Shown here in pieces: positions 7,043 through 15,845 of a stretch of DNA of 64,000 bases. Position numbers and translations under genes: made by a program. This DNA comes from Aeromonas aquatica. Its GTDB lineage: Bacteria; Pseudomonadota; Gammaproteobacteria; Enterobacterales; Aeromonadaceae. Below the pieces are notes generated by a model. The model saw only the letters and a list, made by a program, of their open reading frames with translations, was not told where the DNA came from and searched no databases. Each line of letters starts with the position of its first letter. Within the stretch, counting starts at the first letter, position 1. Location of the stretch: the NCBI RefSeq assembly GCF_000764655.1, contig NZ_JRGL01000121.1, forward strand, positions 21,109-85,108, given 5' to 3'.

Positions 7043-7663
7043 GTGGGTATTCGCGCGCAACAAAAAGAAAAAACCCGGCGTACGCTGATCGACGCGGCGT
7101 TCAGTCAACTCTGTGCCAACCGCAGCTTCTCCAACCTCAGCCTGCGGGAAGTCGCGCGGGAGGCGGGCATAGCGCCGACCTCCTTCTACCGTCATTTCCG
7201 CGACATGGAAGAGCTGGGGCTGACCCTGGTGGACGAGGGGGGGCTGACCCTGCGTCAGCTGATGCGTCAGGCCCGCCAGCGCATCGCCGGCGGCGGCAGC
7301 GTCATCAGCACCTCGGTGCAGACCTTCATGGAGTTTGTCGAAAACAACCCGAACATCTTCCGCTTGCTGCTGCGTGAGCGCTCCGGTACCTCGGCGGCCT
7401 TCCGTCAGGCGGTGGCGCGCGAGATCCAGCACTTCATCGCCGAGCTGACCGACTATCTGGAGGCGACCACGGAGGCGCCACGGGAGGAGGCCTACATCCA
7501 GGCCGAAGCCATGGTCACCATCGTCTTCAGCGCCGGTGCCGACGCCCTCGACATGACCAGCGAGGAGTGCAAGGCGCTCTCCGATCGCACCATCAGTCAG
7601 CTGCGCATCATCGCCATGGGTGCCGAGGTCCAGAACCGCAAGCGCCGCGAACCCCTCTCTTAA
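7043..7663 (+). CDS. fabR: HTH-type transcriptional repressor FabR
   Basis: A 206-residue TetR-family repressor of unsaturated fatty-acid synthesis. The N-terminal HTH reads [20 protein letters not shown] (about residues 32-51), and [28 protein letters not shown] and [17 protein letters not shown] are almost identical to E. coli FabR as I recall it. FabR senses the ratio of unsaturated to saturated acyl thioesters and represses fabA/fabB. The start is GTG at 7043, matching the N-terminus [13 protein letters not shown] of E. coli; an AAGGTG lies about 10 bases upstream. It forms an operon with yijD, as in E. coli, and is divergent from the desaturase gene. Confidence 0.95.
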   Translation: MGIRAQQKEKTRRTLIDAAFSQLCANRSFSNLSLREVAREAGIAPTSFYRHFRDMEELGLTLVDEGGLTLRQLMRQARQRIAGGGSVISTSVQTFMEFVENNPNIFRLLLRERSGTSAAFRQAVAREIQHFIAELTDYLEATTEAPREEAYIQAEAMVTIVFSAGADALDMTSEECKALSDRTISQLRIIAMGAEVQNRKRREPLS

Positions 7664-7681
7664 GCCAAGGATGAACAGTCC

Positions 7682-8047
7682 ATGCATGAACCGAACGCTA
7701 TCCCCAAGAAACCCTTGTTGCTGGCCCTGCTCATCGGGATCTGTGGGGATGCCTTCCTGTCGGTACTGACCGAATCGGCCGTGCCCTTCTCCTTCTTCCC
7801 CCTGATCGCCCTGCTGCTGGCGGCCTATCAGCTCTACCAGCACTATCGCCACGAGCCCATGGTGGGGAATACCCCTATCTGTATGATCCTTAGTTTTTTC
7901 ATCGGCGTTTTTGGTCATTCGGCGCTGATCAAGGTGCAATATCCGGAACTGGGCAGCAACTTCTTCTCCCTGATCGCCATGTTGCTGTTGCTCGCCGCGC
8001 TCTCCATCAAACTCGGCATCAGCGTGGGGAAAAAAGTGAAGGAGTGA
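7682..8047 (+). CDS. yijD: YijD family membrane protein (DUF1422)
   Basis: A 121-residue protein with four predicted membrane helices. The segments LLLALLIG, VPFSFFPLIALLLAAYQLYQ and YPELGSNFFSLIAMLLLL match E. coli YijD (about 119 residues). It starts 18 bases after fabR, repeating the E. coli fabR-yijD order. Function is unknown; the pairing with fabR suggests a membrane-lipid link but this is inference. Confidence 0.85.
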   Translation: MHEPNAIPKKPLLLALLIGICGDAFLSVLTESAVPFSFFPLIALLLAAYQLYQHYRHEPMVGNTPICMILSFFIGVFGHSALIKVQYPELGSNFFSLIAMLLLLAALSIKLGISVGKKVKE

Positions 8048-8060
8048 CGAGTCACTCCTT
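8039..8060 (+). repeat. Inverted repeat over the yijD stop codon
   Basis: AAGGAGTGAC/GTCACTCCTT (8039-8048 with 8051-8060) forms a 10-bp palindrome overlapping the yijD stop codon. It lacks a T-run, so it is at best a weak terminator between the convergent genes yijD and yhhL. Confidence 0.5.
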
Positions 8061-8090
8061 CAGACAGTGTCAGGATGTAAGGCGCCTGCC

Positions 8091-8405
8091 TCAGTCGGCT
8101 TGAGGGGGCGTCCAGCCCTTCTGCTTGGCATCAATGATGGCCTGCAGCTTGGCGCGAATATCCATCATGCCGAACACCCCGAAGACCAGTACCTGGGTGA
8201 ATTCGAGGCGAGTCACCGGGAAGTAGGGCTTGCAGGCGGCCTTGATCAGGCTGGCCTGTACCCAGTGCATCAGGGCCACGATCAGGCCGCAGACCGGCAG
8301 AAAGCCGTTCAACTTGCCCGGCAAGGTACCAAACAGGGCGAGCACCACCCCCAGCCAGAAGAACAGCAAGACGCCCATCGCCAACAGATTAAACACGCGC
8401 TTCAT
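8091..8405 (-). CDS. yhhL: DUF1145 (YhhL-like) membrane protein
   Basis: A 104-residue protein with two or three membrane helices (LAMGVLLFFWLGVVLALFG, FLPVCGLIVALMHWVQASL). The C-terminal VLVFGVFGMMDIRAK matches the FGVFELL region of E. coli YhhL. In E. coli the order is ftsY-rsmD-yhhL, kept here. GGGAGG lies 5-6 bases before the ATG. The start region overlaps a remnant of an older rsmD 3' end (8389-8480), suggesting the two genes once overlapped. Confidence 0.8.
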   Translation of the reverse strand: MKRVFNLLAMGVLLFFWLGVVLALFGTLPGKLNGFLPVCGLIVALMHWVQASLIKAACKPYFPVTRLEFTQVLVFGVFGMMDIRAKLQAIIDAKQKGWTPPQAD

Positions 8406-8480
8406 CGTTTACCTCCCTTACATAGAGCTGATAGCAGACCTGATCTGATCGACCTGCTTGTCCTTGAGTAGTTGCCCAAA
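8389..8480 (-). pseudogene. Remnant of a second, divergent rsmD 3' end
   Basis: Between rsmD and yhhL, on the rsmD strand, is a partial copy of the end of rsmD. The intact gene encodes QLLKDKQAGQVCYQLYLRD; the remnant encodes QLLKDKQVDQ, then a tandem duplication of ATCAG breaks the frame, then QVCYQLYVREVNDEARV and a stop at 8389-8391. Codons differ mostly at synonymous positions (tta/cta, aaa/aag, caa/cag, ctt/ctc). The remnant frame runs over the yhhL start and stops 14 bases inside it, as an overlapping ancestral gene pair would. It is separated from the intact stop codon by about 45 bases holding a GC-rich inverted repeat. Confidence 0.75.
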
Positions 8481-8483
8481 TCG

Positions 8484-8517
8484 ACGGGGAGGGGCCCATA
8501 GCCCATTTCCCCTCCCG
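8484..8517 (-). repeat. GC-rich inverted repeat after rsmD
   Basis: ACGGGGAGGGG (8484-8494) pairs with CCCCTCCCGT (8509-8517 region, one bulged G). It lies just past the intact rsmD stop codon, between it and the rsmD remnant. No T-run is present on the minus strand. Confidence 0.5.
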
Positions 8518-8525
8518 TACGGTGT

Positions 8526-9155
8526 TTAAACCGCAGCGTCATTCTTGGTGTCCCGCAGATAAAGTTGATAGCAGACCTGACCGGCTTGTTTGTCCTTGAG
8601 TAATTGCCAGCTGGCGGGCAGGGCTAGATCCCCCATCTCCTTCTCCCGCTCAAGATAGATGAGCGCGTCCGGCGCCAGCCAGCCACGTTGTTCCAGCAGT
8701 TCGCACACCTGGGGCAGCAACTCGCGGCGAAAGGGCGGATCGAGGAACACCAGATCGAACGGCGTCGCCGGGCCTTGCAGCCAGCTCACCGCATCGGTCT
8801 GGATCACACTCCCCTGCTGGCTGCCAAGGGCGACCAGATTCTTTTTGAGCTGATCGGCGGCGCCCTTGTCCATCTCGACCAGGGTCACCTGCTCGGCATA
8901 ACGGGACAGCGCCTCCAGCCCCAGACCGCCGCTGCCGGCAAACAAGTCGAGGCAGCGGGTGCCGCGCACATGGGGAGCCAGCCAGTTGAAGATGGTCTCC
9001 TTGATGCGATCCGTGGTCGGCCTGAGACCATCCAGGTCCCTGACCGGCAATTTGCGACCCTTCCACTGACCGCTGATGATTCTTACAACACCCGCTTTTC
9101 CCTGCGGAATTGGGCTTTTATTGGGGCTGTTACGGCTGGATTTCACTCTGGGCAT
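8526..9155 (-). CDS. rsmD: 16S rRNA (guanine(966)-N(2))-methyltransferase RsmD
   Basis: A 209-residue SAM-dependent methyltransferase that modifies G966 of 16S rRNA in the assembling 30S subunit. The motif VRIISGQWKGRKLPV starts the conserved domain near residue 23, RPTTDRIKETIFNWL follows, LDLFAGSGGLGLEALSR is the SAM-binding loop and FDLVFLDPPF is the NPPY-like catalytic motif. The first 20 residues are basic and unstructured. It is divergent from ftsY, as in E. coli. The C-terminus is duplicated in a divergent remnant just downstream (8389-8480). Confidence 0.95.
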   Translation of the reverse strand: MPRVKSSRNSPNKSPIPQGKAGVVRIISGQWKGRKLPVRDLDGLRPTTDRIKETIFNWLAPHVRGTRCLDLFAGSGGLGLEALSRYAEQVTLVEMDKGAADQLKKNLVALGSQQGSVIQTDAVSWLQGPATPFDLVFLDPPFRRELLPQVCELLEQRGWLAPDALIYLEREKEMGDLALPASWQLLKDKQAGQVCYQLYLRDTKNDAAV

Positions 9156-9266
9156 CGCGTTTCGTCGTCAGAAAATAAAGTGTTAGTATAAGGCGGTTCA
9201 TTTTTATGCCGACCCACCGAGGGACGGCTATCTTAGCAGTCAGCCAACGAAGTGAGTATTTTTTAG

Positions 9267-11078
9267 ATGGCAAAAGGTTTGTTTTCCTGGCTGGGTTTCG
9301 GCCGCAAGAAAGAAGAGGCTGAGGCCGTCCAACCACAGGCCCCGGAAGCCACCCCGGTTATCGCCGAGCCTGAGGCCCCCGTTGCCTCCGCTCCCGCTGC
9401 TGATATCCCCCTGACCGGGGCTCCTGCCGCACAGCCCGAGGCTTCGCTGGCGATGCCGGACGAAGGCCCGCTGGTGGTGGAAGAGCCTGAGGCCGAGCTC
9501 GAGCCCGTCATCGTCAATGAGGCGCTGCTCGTTGATGGGGCCGCCGAAGAAGCGGCTCGCGTGGCCGCCGAGGCGCAGGCTTTGGAAGCGACTCGTATTG
9601 CCGCCGAGACAGAGGCTTTGGAAGCCGCCCGCGTTGCTGCCGAGGCAGAGGCTGTGGAAGCTGCTCGCGCTGCCGCCGAGGCTGAGGCTTTGGAAGCGGC
9701 TCGTGTGGCCGCCGAGGCAGAGGCTGTGGAAGCCGCCCGCGTTGCTGCCGAGGCAGAGGCGCTGGAAGCCGCTCGCGCTGCCGCCGAGGCAGAGGCTGCG
9801 GAAGCCGCTCGCGTTGCCGCCGAGGCGCAGGCTCTGGAAGCCGCCCGTGTTGCCGCCGAAGCAGAGGCTGTGGAAGCCGCCCGTGTTGCCGCCGAAGCTC
9901 AGGCTGTGGAAGCTGCCCGTGTTGCCGCCGAGGCAGAGGCTGTGGAAGCTGCTCGTGTTGCCGCCGAAGCTCAGGCTGTGGAAGCGGCTCGCATTGCCGC
10001 CGAAGCCCAGGCTGCCGAAGAGGCTCGTATCGCCAAAGAGGCCCAGAGAGCGGAAGATCTTCGTCTGGTCGCCGAGATGGAGGCGGAGGCCGCCGCCCTG
10101 GCCGCCTTGCCGCTGGCCGCCCAGGTGGACGACGACACTCAGGACAAGCCGCAGCGAGAGGGCTTCTTCGCCCGCCTCAAGCGCAGCCTAGTGCGCACCA
10201 AAGAAAATATAGGTTCAGGTTTCTTCGGCCTGTTCCGTGGCAAGAAGATCGACGACGAGCTGTTCGAGGAGCTGGAGACCCAGCTGCTGACGGCGGATCT
10301 CGGGGTCGACACCACCAGTCGCATCATCGACGGTCTGATCAAGCATGCGGATCGCAAGCAGCTCAAGGATGCCGAGGCGCTCTACGGCCTGCTCAAGCAG
10401 GACATGGGCGAGATACTGGCTCAGGTCGAGAAGCCGCTGGTCATCGACACCAGCAAGAAGCCCTATGTGATCCTGATGGTCGGCGTTAACGGGGTGGGCA
10501 AGACCACCACCATCGGCAAGCTGGCCAAGCAGTTCCAGGCCGAGGGCAAGAGCGTCATGCTGGCCGCCGGCGATACCTTCCGCGCCGCCGCCGTCGAGCA
10601 GCTGCAGGTGTGGGGTCAACGCAACAACATTCCGGTCATCGCCCAGCATACCGGCGCCGACTCCGCCTCCGTCATCTATGATGCCATCGAGGCCGCCCGC
10701 TCCCGCGGCGCCGACGTGCTGATCGCCGATACCGCCGGCCGCCTGCAGAACAAGAGCAACCTGATGGAAGAGCTCAAGAAGGTGGTGCGGGTGATGAAGA
10801 AGCTGGATCAAGAGGCGCCGCACGAGATCATGCTGACCCTGGATGCGGGCACCGGCCAGAATGCCCTGAGCCAGGCCAAGCTGTTCAGCGAAGCGGTGGG
10901 CCTGACCGGCATCACCCTCACCAAGCTGGACGGTACCGCCAAGGGCGGGATCATCTTCGCGATGGCGGACAAGTTCCAGATCCCGATCCGTTACATCGGG
11001 GTGGGCGAGGGGATAGACGATCTGCGTCCCTTCGTCGCCAACGACTTTATCGAGGCACTGTTCAGTCGCGATGAGTAA
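9267..11078 (+). CDS. ftsY: Signal recognition particle receptor FtsY
   Basis: A 603-residue SRP-receptor GTPase that docks ribosome-nascent-chain/SRP complexes at the inner membrane. It starts [15 protein letters not shown], the amphipathic membrane-targeting segment. A long acidic A domain follows, including about 14 repeats of a 12-residue unit (residues 96-263). The NG domain occupies roughly the last 300 residues: [10 protein letters not shown] (G1, near 406), [16 protein letters not shown] (near 488) and [11 protein letters not shown]. coli FtsY is about 497 residues, so the extra length is the repeat region. It precedes ftsE and ftsX as in E. coli. Confidence 0.97.
   Translation: MAKGLFSWLGFGRKKEEAEAVQPQAPEATPVIAEPEAPVASAPAADIPLTGAPAAQPEASLAMPDEGPLVVEEPEAELEPVIVNEALLVDGAAEEAARVAAEAQALEATRIAAETEALEAARVAAEAEAVEAARAAAEAEALEAARVAAEAEAVEAARVAAEAEALEAARAAAEAEAAEAARVAAEAQALEAARVAAEAEAVEAARVAAEAQAVEAARVAAEAEAVEAARVAAEAQAVEAARIAAEAQAAEEARIAKEAQRAEDLRLVAEMEAEAAALAALPLAAQVDDDTQDKPQREGFFARLKRSLVRTKENIGSGFFGLFRGKKIDDELFEELETQLLTADLGVDTTSRIIDGLIKHADRKQLKDAEALYGLLKQDMGEILAQVEKPLVIDTSKKPYVILMVGVNGVGKTTTIGKLAKQFQAEGKSVMLAAGDTFRAAAVEQLQVWGQRNNIPVIAQHTGADSASVIYDAIEAARSRGADVLIADTAGRLQNKSNLMEELKKVVRVMKKLDQEAPHEIMLTLDAGTGQNALSQAKLFSEAVGLTGITLTKLDGTAKGGIIFAMADKFQIPIRYIGVGEGIDDLRPFVANDFIEALFSRDE
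9552..10055 (+). repeat. 36-bp tandem repeats inside ftsY (A domain)
   Basis: About fourteen 36-bp units encode variants of [12 protein letters not shown] (residues 96-263). Positions 4, 9 and 11 of the unit vary (V/A/I, E/Q, V/L/A). The i to i+4 pattern of E and R suggests a single charged alpha-helix, as in TolA-like spacers. Third-base variation between units shows the array is not freshly amplified. Confidence 0.9.
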
Positions 11079-11107
11079 GCTCAGGCATGATCAGTAAACG
11101 CCACAGG

Positions 11108-11128
11108 CCCCGACTCTGGTCGGGGTTT
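11108..11128 (+). terminator. Weak terminator or attenuator between ftsY and ftsE
   Basis: A 7-bp stem CCCCGAC/GTCGGGG (11108-11114 with 11119-11125), loop TCTG, is followed by only three T. Partial read-through into ftsEX is likely. Confidence 0.45.
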
Positions 11129-11148
11129 GTCAATGTCAGGGATCCGTT

Positions 11149-11820
11149 ATGATTCGTTTCGATAAGGTCAGCAAGGTATACAGCGGCGGCCACCAGGCGC
11201 TGCAGAAGGTCAGCTTTCACCTGCGCAAGGGGGAGATGGCCTTCCTGACCGGCCACTCGGGGGCGGGCAAGAGTACCCTGCTCAAGCTCATCAGCGTGAT
11301 GGAGCGGCCGACCGATGGCCGGGTCTTCTTCCACGGCGATGACGTCAGCCAGATCAAGCGGGGCCAGATCCCCTATGTGCGCCGCCAGATCGGCATGATC
11401 TTCCAGGATCACCGGCTGCTGATGGACAGAACCGTGTTCGACAACGTGGCGCTGCCGCTGGTGATCGACGGCTACAGCCATGCCGACATCAACAAGCGGG
11501 TGGCGGCGGCGCTGGACAAGGTCGGCCTGCTCGGCAAGGAGCGCTACCAGCCACGCATGCTGTCCGGTGGTGAACAGCAGCGGGTCGGCATCGCCCGCGC
11601 CATCGTCAACAAGCCGCCGCTGCTGCTGGCGGATGAGCCGACCGGCAACCTGGATCCCCAGCTCTCCATGGACATCATGCGGCTGTTCGAGGAGTTCAAC
11701 CGCTTCGGGGTCTCGGTGCTGATCGCAACCCACGATCTCGGGCTCATCGCCCGCATGCGTTACCGCACCCTGACCCTCAAGGCGGGTCGCATGTATTCGC
11801 AAGAGCAGGAGGAGAGCTGA
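11149..11820 (+). CDS. ftsE: Cell division ATP-binding protein FtsE
   Basis: A 223-residue ABC ATPase. Walker [10 protein letters not shown] lies near residue 36, the signature [15 protein letters not shown] near 138 and Walker [14 protein letters not shown] near 158. With FtsX it couples ATP hydrolysis to activation of septal peptidoglycan hydrolases through EnvC in E. coli. The stop codon overlaps the ftsX start (TGATG), indicating translational coupling. Confidence 0.97.
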   Translation: MIRFDKVSKVYSGGHQALQKVSFHLRKGEMAFLTGHSGAGKSTLLKLISVMERPTDGRVFFHGDDVSQIKRGQIPYVRRQIGMIFQDHRLLMDRTVFDNVALPLVIDGYSHADINKRVAAALDKVGLLGKERYQPRMLSGGEQQRVGIARAIVNKPPLLLADEPTGNLDPQLSMDIMRLFEEFNRFGVSVLIATHDLGLIARMRYRTLTLKAGRMYSQEQEES

Positions 11821-12773
11821 TGGCCATCGTTCGTCATAAACAACCTTTGCTCCGGCGGCTGGGCATGTACTGGGTGGATCACGCCCGCCAGGCCTTCTCC
11901 AGCATGGGCGAGCTGTGGCGCAATCCGCTCGCCTCCCTGATGACGCTGGCGGTGCTCGGTGTCAGCCTGGCGCTGCCGTCCTGCTTCCACGTGTTGCTGA
12001 AGAATGCCGAGATAGTGGAGGGCAGCTGGCAGACCAGCTCCCAGATCTCCCTCTATCTGCGCAAGGATCTGCCGGAGCAGAGCATCCTCGACATGAAGCA
12101 GCGGATCCTGCTCTACCCCGAGGTGGAGTCCGTCACTTACATGAACCGGGACGAGGCACTGAAGGAGTTTCGCGAGATCTCCGGCTTCGGCGATGCCCTC
12201 GATTATCTCGACAGCAACCCGCTGCCGCCTGTGCTGAGCGTGATCCCGGATCCACGCTGGCAGAACCCTGACGGCGCCGCCGAACTGCTCGCCAAACTGG
12301 AAAATGAACCCGGCGTCGAGCAGGGCAAGCTGGATCTGCAGTGGCTGACCCGGCTGCAAGGCATCATGAACCTGCTGCGTCACACCATCACCGGCATCGC
12401 CGTGCTGCTGCTCTCCGCCGTGCTGCTGATCGTCGGCAACACCCTGCGCCTGAATATCCTCAACCAGCGTTCAGAGATCGAGGTGCTCAAGCTGGTGGGG
12501 GCGACCGATGCCTTCATTCACCGTCCCTTCCTCTATACCGGCATCTGGTTCGGGGTCATCGGTGGCATGTTGGCCTGGTGGCTGACCGAGGTGATGGTGA
12601 TCTGGAGTGAGGGGGTGGTGAAGGAGCTGGCCGGGCTCTACAACAGCAACTTCCGGCTGGTGGGGATGGGGGCGTTCGATGGCTTCAATCTGATACTGCT
12701 CGGTGCTATTTTGGGGCTGATTGCGTCCTGGTTCTCGGTGCACAGGCACATTCGCGACATAGAACCCTCTTGA
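11820..12773 (+). CDS. ftsX: Cell division membrane protein FtsX
   Basis: A 317-residue permease-like protein with four membrane helices: one after the basic N-terminus (near residues 40-60, NPLASLMTLAVLGVSLALP), then a periplasmic loop (to about 185) that in E. coli recruits EnvC, and three in the C-terminal third (GIAVLLLSAVLLIVGNTLRL, GIWFGVIGGMLAWWL, LILLGAILGLIASWF). It overlaps ftsE by one base. No terminator follows until 13054-13083. Confidence 0.96.
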   Translation: MAIVRHKQPLLRRLGMYWVDHARQAFSSMGELWRNPLASLMTLAVLGVSLALPSCFHVLLKNAEIVEGSWQTSSQISLYLRKDLPEQSILDMKQRILLYPEVESVTYMNRDEALKEFREISGFGDALDYLDSNPLPPVLSVIPDPRWQNPDGAAELLAKLENEPGVEQGKLDLQWLTRLQGIMNLLRHTITGIAVLLLSAVLLIVGNTLRLNILNQRSEIEVLKLVGATDAFIHRPFLYTGIWFGVIGGMLAWWLTEVMVIWSEGVVKELAGLYNSNFRLVGMGAFDGFNLILLGAILGLIASWFSVHRHIRDIEPS

Positions 12774-12889
12774 TTGATTTTTCATCGCAGCAAAGCACTG
12801 GATTTTGAGAACTGGATCAAGTAAAAGAGTTGCCCGTTTCTGGCACAGCTCCAGTTCAGGGAGTAATCTGAACGATACTGCTCTGCAGG

Positions 12890-13083
12890 CGTCGCTGGAT
12901 CCTAGGAAGGATCTTGGGAACCTTCTGATTTATAAGCAGTCTATCTAGTGCGACAGAATGTATACGGGTGTGGCCCTCTGCCTTGCTCGTCTGACTTGGC
13001 AAGCATGTGAAGGTTGCGAGCTCCGCAACAATGGACTTAGCATGCTACTTTTCGGGGGTCCTTCACTGTGACCCCCTTTTTTT
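12890..13083 (+). ncRNA. Candidate structured transcript ahead of rpoH
   Basis: The region contains a hairpin GATCCT-AGGA-AGGATC (12898-12913) that puts AGGA in a tetraloop, the classical CsrA-binding arrangement. It also contains a stem GTTGCG/CGCAAC (near 13014-13030) and a strong terminator. GGA trinucleotides are present but not clearly more frequent than chance over the whole region. It may be an sRNA or simply the 3' UTR of ftsYEX. No convincing promoter was found. Confidence 0.3.
13054..13083 (+). terminator. Rho-independent terminator upstream of rpoH
   Basis: A 7-bp stem GGGGGTC/GACCCCC (13054-13060 with 13070-13076) is followed by seven T. It ends either the ftsYEX transcript or a separate small RNA. 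Confidence 0.85.
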
Positions 13084-13246
13084 GACTGTTCATTTATGAT
13101 TCATCCCGTCGGCATAAGATAAGCCGGGTTCACGCTGGGGCTGATGTTTGACTTATGTTTGACGTGAGCCGCAGAATGGCTCCCGGTCGGTAGACAGACC
13201 CTCTCAGGGTGTTAGACTGGTTCGATTGAAAAGTAAGAGGTAGCAC

Positions 13247-14101
<855 letters not shown>

Positions 14102-14109
14102 GGGCATTC

Positions 14110-14175
14110 GCCGAACGCGTGCGTCAGCTTGAGAAGAACGCACTCAAGAAGCTGAAAGACGCCATGGATGCCTGA
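14110..14175 (+). pseudogene. Remnant of a second, divergent rpoH 3' end
   Basis: The second unit of the tandem duplication is an in-frame fragment of an rpoH allele ending with its own TGA at 14173-14175. All differences from the intact gene are synonymous, so it diverged under protein-level selection, as part of a working rpoH, before being left here. It has no start codon or ribosome-binding site of its own. Confidence 0.8.
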
Positions 14176-14194
14176 GGGCATTCTCCAATACAAA

Positions 14195-14219
14195 GCAGGG
14201 CCTGATGGCCCTGTTTTTG
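14195..14219 (+). terminator. Terminator of rpoH
   Basis: A 7-bp stem CAGGGCC/GGCCCTG (14196-14202 with 14207-14213), loop TGAT, is followed by five T. It lies beyond the duplicated rpoH end. Confidence 0.85.
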
Positions 14220-14314
14220 TATCCGCGCATCAGATCGGATCTGTTGTTGCGCCTTGCCCCCAATCCCGTCGAATATGGTATGTTGCCGCCATTAACACTC
14301 TAGGGAGAGCAGAA

Positions 14315-14974
14315 GTGAAACTGTTGAACGACCTGTTTACCAATAACCGCGAGTGGGCGGAACGGATCAAGGCCGAGGATCCCGAGTTCTTCGCTACCCT
14401 CTCCGCCCAGCAGGCGCCCGAATATCTCTGGATCGGCTGCTCCGACAGCCGGGTCCCCGCCAACCAGCTGATGGGCCTGCTGCCGGGGGATGTCTTCGTC
14501 CACCGCAACGTTGCCAATCTGGTGGTACACACCGACTTCAACTGCCTCTCGGTGCTGCAATACGCGGTCGAAGTGCTCAAGGTGAAACACATCATCATCT
14601 GCGGCCACTACGGCTGTGGCGGCGTGCGTGCGGCCATGCGCAACGAAGAGCTTGGGCTTATCGACAACTGGCTGCGCAACATCAAGGACGTCTACTTCAA
14701 GTATCGTGAGCAGCTGGATGCCATCGAAGATGAGCACGAGCGCCACGACTATCTGTGCGAGCTGAACGTGGCCGAGCAGGTGGCCAATGTCTGCCACACC
14801 ACCATCATCCAGAACGCCTGGCGCAAGGGCCAGGAGCTGGCGGTGCATGGCTGGATCTACGGCATCAAGGACGGCCTGCTGCACGATCTGGATCTCTGCA
14901 TCAGCGGCCCGGATCAGATTGCGGATGTCTATCGCGCCTGGCCGGACATGCGTCCGCCTCACCGTCGTCGCTGA
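14315..14974 (+). CDS. can: Beta-class carbonic anhydrase
   Basis: A 219-residue zinc enzyme interconverting CO2 and bicarbonate. The zinc ligands are visible in IGCSDSRVP (Cys and Asp) and ICGHYGCGGVRA (His and Cys), as in E. coli Can (about 220 residues). The start is GTG at 14315, 6-8 bases after AGGGAGAG, and gives KLLNDLFTNN after the initiator, matching the family N-terminus. Longer in-frame starts upstream would run through the rpoH terminator and are rejected. hutC follows by about 11 bases, so the two may share a transcript. Confidence 0.94.
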   Translation: MKLLNDLFTNNREWAERIKAEDPEFFATLSAQQAPEYLWIGCSDSRVPANQLMGLLPGDVFVHRNVANLVVHTDFNCLSVLQYAVEVLKVKHIIICGHYGCGGVRAAMRNEELGLIDNWLRNIKDVYFKYREQLDAIEDEHERHDYLCELNVAEQVANVCHTTIIQNAWRKGQELAVHGWIYGIKDGLLHDLDLCISGPDQIADVYRAWPDMRPPHRRR

Positions 14975-14985
14975 GGAACCCATTG

Positions 14986-15690
14986 GTGGCACCCGCCCTC
15001 TATCTGCAGATCAAACAGCACATCCTGGACGGGATCCGCGAACGCCACTATCAGGCAGGCGACAGGATCCCGACCGAGGCCGCCCTGTGCGAACAGTTTG
15101 CCGTGAGCCGGATGACGGTCAACAAGGCGCTGCGTGAACTGGTGGCCGAGGGCTGGCTCAATCGCACCGCCGGCTCCGGCAGCTTCGTGGCGGACAGGCG
15201 TGCCGAGTCGCCGCTGCTGGCCATTCGCAACATAGCCGACGAGATCACCGAGCGGGGCAGCCAGTACAGCGCCCGGGTGATCCGCCTGCAGCGCCAGGCT
15301 GCGGACGAGAAGGTGGCGGTGCGACTGGGTTTGCGGGTCGGGGCGCCCACCTTCCACAGCCTCATCGTCCATCAGGCCGATGGGGAGCCGCTGCAACTGG
15401 AGGAGCGTTTCGTCGATGCCGAGCGCCTGCCCGGCTATGGCGAGCAGGACTTCACTAAACAGACACCGAACAGCTATCTGATGGAAGTCTGCCCCCTCTC
15501 CGAGATGGAGCACGTGGTGGAAGCCGTGCTGCCGAGCGCTGGCGAGGCGGGCTTGCTGCAGGTGAGGGTTGATACCCCCTGCCTGCTGCTGCACCGCCGC
15601 ACCTGGTCGGATGGCTTCCTGGTCTCCTACGCCAGGCTGCTCTCGCCAGGCTCCCGCTACAAGCTGAGCTCCAAGACCCGATTGACTTGA
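14986..15690 (+). CDS. hutC: Histidine utilization repressor HutC
   Basis: A 234-residue GntR/HutC-family repressor. The N-terminal winged helix (about residues 1-70) reads LYLQIKQHILDGIRERHYQA, GDRIPTEAALCEQFAVSRMT and VNKALRELVAEGWL; the C-terminal UTRA domain binds urocanate in known HutC proteins and relieves repression. The start may be GTG 14986 or TTG 14983; GAGGA precedes by 8 or 5 bases. It follows can by 11 bases and precedes hutIGUH, separated by a terminator flanked by two identical operator sequences. Confidence 0.92.
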   Translation: MAPALYLQIKQHILDGIRERHYQAGDRIPTEAALCEQFAVSRMTVNKALRELVAEGWLNRTAGSGSFVADRRAESPLLAIRNIADEITERGSQYSARVIRLQRQAADEKVAVRLGLRVGAPTFHSLIVHQADGEPLQLEERFVDAERLPGYGEQDFTKQTPNSYLMEVCPLSEMEHVVEAVLPSAGEAGLLQVRVDTPCLLLHRRTWSDGFLVSYARLLSPGSRYKLSSKTRLT

Positions 15691-15691
15691 T

Positions 15692-15701
15692 TGTATATAC
15701 A
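15692..15701. promoter_or_regulatory. HutC-type operator, copy 1
   Basis: The perfect palindrome TGTATATACA begins just after the hutC stop codon. HutC operators in Pseudomonas and Klebsiella are built on TGTA/TACA half-sites as I recall them. The same 10-mer recurs 131 bases downstream. Confidence 0.65.
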
Positions 15702-15713
15702 TATCTTGTTTTA

Positions 15714-15741
15714 AGAGCCCACCCATTGGTGGGCTTTTTTG
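15714..15741 (+). terminator. Terminator of hutC
   Basis: An 8-bp stem AGCCCACC/GGTGGGCT (15716-15723 with 15728-15735), loop CATT, is followed by six T. It separates hutC from hutIGUH. Confidence 0.88.
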
Positions 15742-15812
15742 TGCTTAAACTCTAATGAAATCGCTGTTATCAAGATGTGAACTTGATCCTTTCTTTCTCG
15801 TCAGAGATCGGC

Positions 15813-15832
15813 TATAAATTATTGTATATACA
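15813..15832 (+). promoter_or_regulatory. hutI promoter -10 and HutC-type operator, copy 2
   Basis: TATAAA at 15813-15818 is a good -10 (no clear -35). The palindrome TGTATATACA at 15823-15832 lies where transcription would start, 13 bases before the hutI ATG. Binding there would block the hutIGUH promoter. Confidence 0.65.
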
Positions 15833-15845
15833 TTTAGAGGTCGGT

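Larger units (their letters stand above)
12774..13246. other. 473-bp intergenic region between ftsX and rpoH
   Basis: No gene was found. It holds possible structured elements up to a plus-strand terminator (13054-13083), then about 160 bases that must contain the rpoH promoters. One weak candidate there is TTTATG and TAAGAT spaced by 16 bases, near 13093-13120; no confident heat-shock or sigma-E site could be identified by eye. Confidence 0.6.

Noticed and set aside
9552..10055. ftsY repeat array as an assembly artefact
   Set aside because: Units differ at several codons and the reading frame is intact through the array into a normal NG domain.
12774..13083. Identification of the ftsX-rpoH spacer as CsrB/CsrC
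   Set aside because: Only about seven GGA in 300 nt, near the chance level, and only one clear AGGA hairpin; CsrB-type RNAs have many repeats.
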